Shown here in pieces: positions 10,262 through 21,000 of a DNA stretch of 64,000 nt. Location of the stretch: the NCBI GenBank assembly GCA_020137815.1, contig CM035350.1:2865037-2929036 (forward strand), in the 5' to 3' direction. Within the stretch, counting starts at the first letter, position 1. Each line of letters begins with the position of its first letter. The notes beneath the pieces were generated by a model. The model did no database searches. It was not told the origin of the DNA and saw nothing but the letters and a program-made list of their open reading frames with translations. Position numbers and translations under genes: made by a program. This DNA comes from Hormiphora californensis (taxonomy: Eukaryota > Ctenophora > Tentaculata > Cydippida > Pleurobrachiidae).

Positions 10262-13200
10262 TCTCTATTTGTTTTTTTGCTACCATTTTGTGTGATAATC
10301 TGCGCTCTCCAAAACTCTCTATTATTCCTTATAAGGAATAATCCGCTTGCCTCTCTCGCTAGTTATCACCACTATCTCTCCGGACCTGTGCACCGTCTTG
10401 CTCACCGTGTACGGTCTGAATTACCATGTTCCAAACCAATTTACTGGGACAGGTGAAGGGAACAACGGACTCGACAGATATCAAAAACCTACTAGACACT
10501 GTGAATAGGGCTCTCAAAGACTATACTACCGGTGAACCCAATTTTGCGCCTGTCTGTGATGCTAAGATTCCTCTTGACACCCTCAGAGCCACAGCTGATC
10601 TGATCAATAGCTTTATTAAAGAGAGATTTGTTGGCCGGTGTCCAATTACCTTTTACAAGTCCACTACAAAGTTTGAACTAGCTGAAATTATCTCCATGTT
10701 CTTCGTTATCAGTATGCAAGACTTGGGATTATGTTCACTCGCCAGTGAGTGACCATTTATCCCTTGACTCCTCTCTCTTCGTGTATTGTGTCCGTGTGGG
10801 GCCCCCACCCATAAAAGTGCTACAAGCTTGTTAACCCCACTCTGGATTTTGCTATTGTTGCAAGGAGTGTGTCGCCATAAACTGTTCACAACTCCAACTG
10901 ACCCCAATATGTAAATAATACCGTTATCGTGCACGTTTATACTTCTGGGGGCAACAACAATATTACCAATGGAGACCAGCACTCCATGGTAATACTACGT
11001 CTGCTGTCGATGATGATCCTGAGACACCTGCCAACGCCAATGGTGGGTCAGAACCAGAACCAACTCCTCATTCGGGTAACCAGGGGCCGGGTAGGCAAAT
11101 GGTTATGATAGGAGCGTGGCTGTTTGTAAGTTCCTAAAACGAGGTATTTGCAAACATGGTATCTCTGGAAAAAAGTGTCCTTTATATCATCCCCCTTTTT
11201 GTCAAACCTACCAGAAATGGGGGGAGGATAATACTTTGGGATGTATTAGGTACACGATGTAAATGGTACCACCCGACATATGCACTTCAGCAAGAGGGCT
11301 GAAATGTACTGTTCGAGATTGTAAAGCTTTTCATGTGAGAACTCGCCGCGGGCCTCGTCAGACAAGTTTAGGGGCTGCTGATCCGAGCTCCCTTGCTTCC
11401 GCACGCTCTCTCGCACCCCCTCACCCTCTCCTCCAGCATCCTCCCGCCCACCAACTGCAACTTCCTACCCACCAACCTCTTACCCACCACCCTTCTTTCC
11501 ACCATCCTCCTACCCACCAACCTCCTCCTCCCCACAATCCTGCCTCTCATCCTCCTGGCCCTCATCCTCCTACACAAATGACTGCGATCCCTAATCCTGC
11601 ATTATCTGCCAACAATAACTCTATGCAGGATTTTCGTACTCTGATCCAGGCGCTGTTAACGGCGACAGAGACCTCGAATCATGTACTCAGTCAATTGCAG
11701 CCGTTCCTCACAGCTCAGGTGAACCCGCCACCACCCTCTCCCTTCACTCAACTACCAATACTGCCCACTCAACGAACTCTCGGTGCACCACCACCTCCCC
11801 AATAGCTGAACTGCTTCTACTTAACACCCAAGGTTTTACTCCTCACTTCCCCAAACACAGACTTAAAATAAAACAATTTGGGGAATTTGTTATCAGCTCC
11901 TCCACCAATACTCCTTTCTTAGTGCTAACTGAGACGCATTTGAATTCTCTTATTTCTGACGATGAGGTGGGTATCCCCGGTTATAACATATTTAGAGCTG
12001 ATAGGGTGCGGCGCCATCAGGGTGGGGTAGCTTATCTATGTTAAGGCATCCCTGCTGGTCAGCACCCATGAGGTGTACTCTTCTTCATTCTGTGAGGGAG
12101 CCATGATACACATTGAATCAATCAACACTGTAATTGTTGGGGTCTACAGGCCGCCTCCTAACTTCTCCCAACCCCACAAATCATGTCCTACTGATCACTT
12201 CCGAGATCTCTGTAAGAGAATTGCTCAGTTTGCAGATAGATTCCCTACATCCACTGTTATAGTTACGGGGGACTTCAACCTACCCTGTATCAATTGGGCA
12301 GCTAATGAGATCGGTACTGGTGGCAATCTCCCAGCCTCGGAGAGAGACTCTGCAAATCTCCTGCTGAGGCTTGTTGAGGATCTCTTCCTCGATCAGGTAG
12401 TGGAAGAACCTACGAGGCGTGGTAAATCCAACAATATTCTCGATCTGGTACTGGTTAATAACAATCAACTGATCCAGAATGTTCAGGTAACTGGAACATC
12501 GTTGTCCGACCATGATCTCGTCTCGATTCAATTGAGAACCTGTGAACTCCCGGGCTTACATGTCAGCCCCTCTCCTACCTCCCCCCCATCGACAACATGC
12601 TTTTTTACTATGAAGCAGCGGTGGGACCTATTTATAGCCCTTGAGGCCGAAATTGCCGACCTCACCAGAACGGTGTGGGGTACTCAGCAGGGAATGGTGG
12701 CTTCAACTACTTGGTTTACTGAGATTATCGAGCTAAATCCTAAACCCAACCCCACCCCTCCCCCTATATTTGACTTCATTAACCTGATCAAAGCTGACTG
12801 GTGCGCTATACGGGAAGAACTCATTGACACTGACTGGGAACCTGTTTACTCTATGGAGAACCAGGATGATGCATGGACCCTCTTCTCCAAAATTGTCGGA
12901 GATATATGTGCGAGACACGCCCCCTACAAGGGACCCTCGAGGAAGAACCAGAAGCCCAGGATCCCCCGTGACCGTACTCTACTGATTAGGAAAAAGCGGA
13001 AGCTACTCGCTAGACTATCTGCTTCTAAGTCCAAGAAAGTGGACCCTGAGAAGATACTCTCCCTACAGGAGCAAGTTGGTGAACTGGAACTGAAAATGGG
13101 AGAAAGTATCTTGGAAGAGGAAAGGAGGAACGAAGCTAAAGCCATCCAGAACATGAAACTGAAGCCCAAGGTATTCTTCTCTTACCTCAACAGGAAGAAA

Positions 13201-15004
13201 CCTGCCAGTAGGATTGGTCCGCTCAGAACATCCTCTGGAGATCTCACCTCAGATCCAGAAGCCATGGCAGACATCCTCCAAGAGCAGTATGTCACGGTTT
13301 TCTCCTCTCCTAGTACTCACAGTGACCCCGTCTTGGTGCCCCCTACTGAGAAACACCTTACAGAGGTTACCATAACCGAGTCTAAAATTCTCGAGGCTAT
13401 TGCTGAAATGCCATCTACTGCTGCCCCAGGCCCTGACAAATTCCCGTGCTTAGTTCTGAAAGAGTGTGCCACACAGCTTGCTCCAGTGCTGTGTAAACTA
13501 TGGAAAGCGGCCTTTGACACCGGGCAAACTGCCAAGATCTTCAAACACCAAACCATTGTACCCATATTTAAAAAGGGTAACAGGGGTTTGGCATCCAACT
13601 ACAGGCCTGTGTCACTTACCTCACACCTCTGTAAACTGTTTGAACGTGTGGTGAGGAAAGATATGGTATCCTTCCTGGAGGAGGAGGGCTCTTTCTCAGA
13701 TAACCAGCATGGTTTTCGAGCCAAAAGATCATGTTTGACCCAGTTAGTTGATCATCTGGATGACCTGCTGAACGAACTTGAGAACGGACACAATGTTGAT
13801 TTACTCTACCTAGATATGTCTAAGGCCTTGACAAGGTTTGCCACAGGAGATTATGGGAAAGCTAGCCAAAGCAGGGATTGGTGGAAGCTCCTTGCCTGGC
13901 TCGAATCCTTCCTGATTGGTAGATCTCAACCGTTGTATTGATGGAGTCAAATCCAAAGTTGCAGCGGTGGAATCGGGAGTGCCCCAGGAACGTTTTAGTA
14001 GCGCCTCTGTTGTTCCTACTATATGTCAACGACATGGCTGATGTGTTGGAGCACTGCACTATGAAACTATTCGCTGATGATGCCAAGGTTAAAAAAGCAT
14101 CAAACAGAGAGGGACAGGTCACTACTGTTAGATGACATGGACCGTATCAACCATGGGCTGCAGAGAACTCAATGGAGCTTAATGAGCAGAAAATCAACTC
14201 CTGCAGCACGGGCGGAACGAGCTTCTTAGATGCCCTACTCCCTTCCAGATGGTACTACAGTGGAAAGGGAGAATGCCGTGAAGGACCTGGGGATAATTGT
14301 GGACTCTGAACTTACATGGAATCCCCAGATCACCAATGTGATAAAATCCGCCTCCCAAACTGCAGGAAGGATCCTTAGATCATTTGAGACTAGGGAAGCG
14401 GAGCCTATGCTGGTGCTCATGAAAAACTTATATCAGACCTCACCTCGAGTACATCTCACCGATTTGGTCTCCACATCTGGTAGGGGAAATTCAACGAGTT
14501 GAGGCGGTTCAACGAGCATTCACTGCACATATCTCTGGCTGCGAGGAGATGAGCTACTGCAGCGGTTACATCATCCGGCCTGTACTCGCTACAGAGAAGG
14601 AGAGAACGATACAAAATTCTCTACCTATGGAAATTGTATCGTGGACTACTACCAAATCACCTCAAACTGGACTTCAATCACTCTGCCGACGAGGACCCTA
14701 TGTGGGAGACCGCTGGGGTAAAGCTAAACTGAAGAGCGTCAACTCCAAAATTTTCAATTCCTGCTCATCAACTGCTGTTTCCCTGTTCAATGCTGTTCCT
14801 AAAGTTGTCAAGGAACAACTGACACTGGAGGGAGCAAAGCGGGAGCTTGATAAATTTCTATCGAAAATCCGGATGAACCCCCCATAAGGGTTACGGGGCG
14901 CAGAACACTAACAGTATCCTAGATTGGTGTGCCTGCCAGGAGCGTTGTTGACAGCGCGAGTCCTAGCAACTGGAGCTGAACCTGGTCACAGGTAATCACA
15001 GGTA

Positions 15005-15052
<48 letters not shown>

Positions 15053-18000
15053 ATTCTGATTTTCCAGGTGAACTAACAGAGTTTATTCGTGTCGATGGAT
15101 CCCGAGGGGCCATCGTGATAGGGCATAGTGAATCTTGTAAAAGGGAATATTTACTAAGAGATAAGCTCGGAGAGATGAATCTACACATAACTATATCCGG
15201 GAATAAATTAATTATTAAAGGTACTATCCCCCCCCCCTGTTGTAATTTGATTATTACCCCCTCAGAAACCCCAAATTATAATTTTCTTGGTCCAGGCATT
15301 GATCTTATGGCAAGACTACCAATTCCTCTCGATGTAGAATGTGATAACAATGACACTATAATGTGGCGTGAGTCCGTAAATCGCTGAATTATTCCCCCCA
15401 TTGAAAGTTCTTGACACAGTGTCAGGCGACTCAAGAAAGTTCCAGTGATTTCGTTGTCTCATACAAGACCTTCCTCTTCGCACCTGGCCGCATCAAGGTT
15501 GCACGGTGTACAGTCAGTGCAGTGTCTGACATTGATTTCGTAGATCGCTGAACAGTGAACACAGCATTCAGCATTGCTCCCCATTGAAAGTTCCAGTGAT
15601 TTCGAGGCTGTCTGAATGAATGAGCTGCAAAGAATGACCCATAAAATCAGATCTTTACTCCGGGTGAAAATGTAGCATTCTCTCACTCTGTATTCTCCTA
15701 GGATATGAAGATAATGTTATTGTGTTCAATCGGAATTCAGAAGATCTAGACAAATGTAGGAGGAAGGAGGTACCCGCTGCCGTTACGATTGCATTCCACA
15801 CTACTGGAGATAACAGGGCAACCTACAGCTTCCCTACCGCCGGTAATGATCATGTTCCCTCTCGGAGAGTGGTACAACGGGTGCATAATCGGGTACAACC
15901 AGTACTAATTGCTTATTGATCCTTTGTTACAGGTGTTGGCTGTGTTAGTTGTAAGTGCAATGTGAATGGAACCTCTGACCTCGAATGTGACCCCCTCTCT
16001 GGGAAGTGTTCTTGTCATCCCGGGGTCCAGGGAGATAAGTGTGACGGCTGCAGTTCTGGATTCTATGGTCTCACCAGCCTGGGACACTGTACAGGTACGC
16101 GCGGGACGCCAACTCCCTTAAACTGGTGAAAGCGCGCGAACAACAAAAGACGCGCGGCCCTCGCCGCCCACATTTCAAACGGTCCTTTTTTAATTTTATT
16201 TTACCGTTCCCAAATTTAAAGACATACAATTACACATTCTAACAAATATACTGTCATTCTAATTTACCTCTCCCCGCAGCATGTGACTGTAATATGTGGG
16301 GCTCTAATGGGACGGATTGTGATAAGGCGACGGGACAGTGTGAGTGTTTACCCGGTATGGAGGGTAGAAACTGTGACATTTGCACTGCCGAGGAGTGGTC
16401 TGTAATTACCGAGCAGGGATGTGAGGAGTGCACTGGGTGTAGTAGGGTGTTAAAGGAATATGTAGGGGAGATATCGGATGAAATCGGAAGGACTATCCGA
16501 CTGAAGGAGAGAGGGGGACGAGCAGAACAAGACGTTGAGATACTGTACCAAATTAAACAACAATCAATCCTAACAAGAGTAAGTTGAATTTAGGGGAATC
16601 TCCCATTTAGTACCCATATATATATTTCTACTAATACAATCTAGTTCAACTTATATCCCTGTTTCAGAAAGCGGCCTATGATTCGATTGGAGGTTTTGAT
16701 GCCTTCAAGAGACAATGGGGCACAGAAAACCCCGTCGGTGTGGGGAGTGTCAAATATCAATACAACAGGATATCAACAAACCTACTGTCTATCGTTGAAG
16801 AGGTATAAATATTATAGTGACCAACCTACACCTCCCACCCCCGGCATGTGGGGACTCCCCACATTCCGGGCTGTTCCTGGTAGTAAAATTACAGCAAATT
16901 ACACAAATTCGACCAGTCACAAGTAATTCTCTATATCCCACCCTTTCTCACACTAATCAGCTCATGACCTCTTCACTTGGTTTTAGATTGAATTGATTGA
17001 TGATACTGCAAGAATGAGACACGGCAGTCTGGATAGTTTGGTAGAGGCTGTGACAGGAGCTGAAACGGCTTACAATGCCATTCTAAGCAGCTTGAGGAAC
17101 AGTAGCGAACAAGTTGGGGAAATTCACATCACAACTGCCCCCACTGAGCAGGTGAGAGAGATAGAGATGATGGTAATGGTGAGAGAGGGCCTGTGTCGCG
17201 GTATTGTGAGGCCAATTCTCTGATATGACAGGAAAAGAGAGTGATTCAGATTTTACAACGCATTTTGTTTGTTAGGTTGAGAAGGCTATTTCTCAAAGTA
17301 AGAAGCTCATAAAGGATATGAAAGAGAGAATGATAGTCAAGGTTGACGATAGTTTTGTTGAAGAAATGGACACTCTCAATACAACAGTGTTTGCTAACTG
17401 TGAGTATTACTTCACTACCCCCCCCCCCCCCCAAAACTACCACTGTACCCCCTATTTGTCTTACAGAGACTGCCCTCTCCGAACCGGGCGGGTGCAATAC
17501 ATTATAACAACCCCGGGTATAAAAGGGTTCCGGTTAGGCGGTTAATGCTGCATTATCTACCCCCTCCCCCATTAACTAACAATTATTAGACAATTTTGAC
17601 CGGTGATCTAAGTTTTCACAGTGCACCGTTTCCGGTGGTAACAGTGCACTGTGAAAACTTAGACCACTGCAAAACACTAGTAATTATAAAGTAAAATACC
17701 GTTGCAGTGGTATGTGAAAAATTAGACACTTTCTAGTCACACGCACACAGTGTAAACATTTACGTCACTACACAGTACTGCACACGCCCTAACCCTTATC
17801 TTTTCTTCCGCAACTATAGGTCACGTGATCGTCACGTGATGGCACCACCCCAATGAGCGTCCTGCATCTGCTTTCCCTCTCTGCCTTCGATTCTCTCTTT
17901 CCCTATCTCTCTCTCACACACATTCTCTTTCTAAGAGAAAGATTCTCTCTCTCTCTCTCACTCAATACTTATCTCGTTCACTCAGTTTGTTTTCAAAATC

Positions 18001-21000
18001 ATCTAATAAAATTAGATGACTGCTTTTACATGCTCTATTACACAACAATAATGTTAAAGATTCTTTCACTTTTAGGCCTCGCAGGCTCGGCCCAAAAGTA
18101 CAACTACAGAGCTCGCAGGCTCGCTCAGTAGTTACACTTAGCGTGCCTCGCAGGCTCGGCAGCTAAGTAAAAGGATCTACCTCGACCTATCGGTCTCGGT
18201 TCATTATTGTTGTATTTAGAACACTCGGCCTTCGGCCTCGTGCACTAAATAGTAATAGACCATTTTAACCAGTCATCTAATCATATAATAATTCTCAGTT
18301 GGAGCATTGGTAAGGACGGACCTGGCAACATTAACCCAGCAAGTGGCAGCCCTATCTCTCGGCATGAAGGGATCTCATGCCCACACTGTAACCGAGATAT
18401 TATCACCGATTGATACCTTCAGAAAACTAAGTGATAGCATCACGGCCCAGTTGACCAACTATCAGCAGTCAATCACTGGCAGACAGAAGAGTCTGGAGGG
18501 TAGGATTGATGCCATGGAGATCCCAGTCCAAGAAGAGATGGACCTGGGACTTGAAATGTTGGGGCAATTGGTCAAAACTGCACAGAGAAATGGAGAGAGA
18601 ACTGCTGCCTTCCTTGAAAGAGGTATGTTACTTGTTTGGTAGTGCAATTTTGAACATAAATGTGCATGGCTCGGCAGTTTCTGCTAAACAAGCCGTAGTA
18701 CGCTGTGTAGCACACTGTTAAATGGTTGCTATGGTAATACTACCATATTTTTAGTTGCTATGGTAACACTGCTCTCATTTTAGTTGGTAAGGTGGAGCCT
18801 AGAGAGATTTCTGCAGGAGAGAAGCTATCCTGTAAAGCGCTGAAACAACTTGTTGACTCTCCTATGGAACATGTTCAGGTATAACATTGGGGGGGGGGTC
18901 CAGCCCTAAAAAAAGCTAAAGGTACCCTGATTTTGGTCGATGGCTTTTTTTAGCTTTTTTTAGCTTTTTTTAGCTTTTTTAGCCCTACTTTTTATGTTTT
19001 TTCAGCATTCATCTTGACATTTTTCCATTAAATTTTCATCCTTCCGGACGTCTATTGACTGCATTTGTTCATTTCCTGCACATTTTTTTACCATAATCTA
19101 CCGTTTATGTCCATACATAGCAATTTCTGTATCCACCCCTACTGCCATTTTCTGGAGACATTTTTTCGATAAAATATTATTCAAATTTGATAAAAATAGT
19201 TTTAAAAAAGTTCAAAAAACGTTATAAAACGTTATAATAAAAGTTTAAAAAATTTGGCGTCAGCGGGATTCGAACCTATATGAATCCACTAAAAACTCAA
19301 TTTTAGCTTTTTTTAGCTTTTTTTATCCTAAAAAAAGCTAAAAAAAAGCTAAAAAAAAGCTAAAGGTACCCTGATTTTGGCCGATGGCTTAGCTTTTTTT
19401 TAAGGGCTGGACCCCCCCAACATTGGACTCCATACTCCCTAGTACATATACCCTAGTACATATACCCCTTGCTCCTTACCCCTCCCGTCTTAAACTCACC
19501 ACTAGTCCTGGTTACGAAGCCATGACTGGTCAGTCACCCATTTACGGGGCGTTCGCGCACGGAGGGGTAATTTCATTACCAACCACTAGTCACTACTTCT
19601 TCCCCCTGAATTTTCAGTAACCTTAGTAACCTGTCAGGCCAATGCTCTGACCACAGTTCTCGCGCGTTCCGAAATTAGAATAGGGTCAGGCCAATGCTCT
19701 GACAGTTAGTAACCCTGTAAATTCTTTTCAGGTTGTTGCCTCTCTCCAGAGTTTCAACAAAAACGCTACAGAGTTATCTAACCTCGTCTACCCACTCTCT
19801 GATTTAGAAGTTCCATCTTGGGACGATCTGGGAGATCGACAGAGAAAGGTTCAAACTTTCAGCGAGATTATCCTAGACCTATCTGCACAAACATCTTCCC
19901 TCGCTGGAAAGGTGGCAACTGATAACTTGGAGGGGCAGCTCAGTGCCCAGTTAGCCAGGGAGAATGGCCTGAAGAGGAGATATGATGGAGCGAGTGAGAG
20001 TCTAGAGAATGTTAGACCTCCCAGTAGCCGGTCTTTAAAAGAAATCGAAAAGAAGATCAGGAAACTGAAGAGATCCAACTCTGAGACGAAACAAATCGAG
20101 AGAACCATTTCTAAAGTTGGAAGGAAGGTTTCTGGGTATTCTGACTCGGTCAATGAACATGAGAGGTTATTGGATTCACTGAGCCAGTCAGTGGAGGATA
20201 CGACCGGTGAAATTCAGAGGAGACTCCTACCCAAACTAAAGGTTGTTAGTTTGACTGACAAGATGCGGGATTTAGAGGAGAGGATGAGTGCCATCCGAAA
20301 CAAGATGGCTCTAGCGAGAGAGGGACTATCTCGGTTACCTATTGGGATCAATATGGTGAGTGGTTCCATCAAAATACCTCTCCCTCAACTGATTAAGAGG
20401 AGTACCCAGTACACTGGTATATCACTATACTTCCGATCCACGGCCACTACGGGCACTCTCCTCTTCCTGGGAAGTCCCTCCTCTCAGGAGATGCTAAAAC
20501 TCAGTTTGGTGGATGGGAAACTGCAGTTACAATTTGATCTGGGTGATGGGCAGGGTGCCAGGATAGTCGCTGATACAAAGGTAGCGGATGGGGAATGGAG
20601 AGAGGTGAGGGTGTCCAGAAGTGGGAATACAGGTTACATGTCTGTTACTAAATCATCTGGTATGACTAACAGTTACAAGGGGCAGGCTACTGGTCGGATG
20701 TTGGAGCTGATGGAACTGGGAGAGGACTCCTTCCTCTGTGTTGGTTGTACTTCCACTTCCACTGATCCTTTCCAAGGATCCATTTCAAGAATGAGGCTGA
20801 ATGACTCCCCGGTTGGGTTATGGAATCTGACCGAGGATGCTGGTGATGTAGGGCCAGTTCAGGTGGTCAACCACTACAAGAAGCTGTACTCTCTAGCTCC
20901 TACTGATGGTTTGTGTATGAGGGGGTGGGGTTATGCGGTCTACCCATGTAGTGGCATCTCTTTATCCCCCGGCAGGAGTACTTCTATCGATGTTCAGTTC

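Larger units (their letters stand above)
10380..14960 (+). mobile_element. Decayed CR1-like non-LTR retrotransposon in a laminin intron
   Basis: A plus-strand LINE in the intron 10204-15067. It has an ORF1 remnant with a CCCH-type segment (VCKFLKRGICKHG...CPLYHPPFC), then an endonuclease-RT ORF2 broken by several stops and shifts. No RNase H is seen. The element has the same orientation as the laminin gene. Its exact ends are unclear; the ORF2 remnant stops at 14885 and UTR-like sequence runs to about 14960. Confidence 0.8.

Noticed and set aside
10653-10982. Minus-strand 109-codon ORF
   Set aside because: It lies inside the decayed LINE opposite ORF1 and shows no domain; taken as a shadow.
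11368-11577. Arg-rich minus-strand ORF
   Set aside because: Complement of the Pro/His-rich repeat tail of the LINE ORF1.
19258-19290. tRNA-like T-arm (rc GGTTCGAATCCC followed by GCTGACGCC)
   Set aside because: Only the 3' part of a tRNA is suggested; the T-stem does not pair well and no matching 5' half is present. Probably a fragment inside the foldback element.
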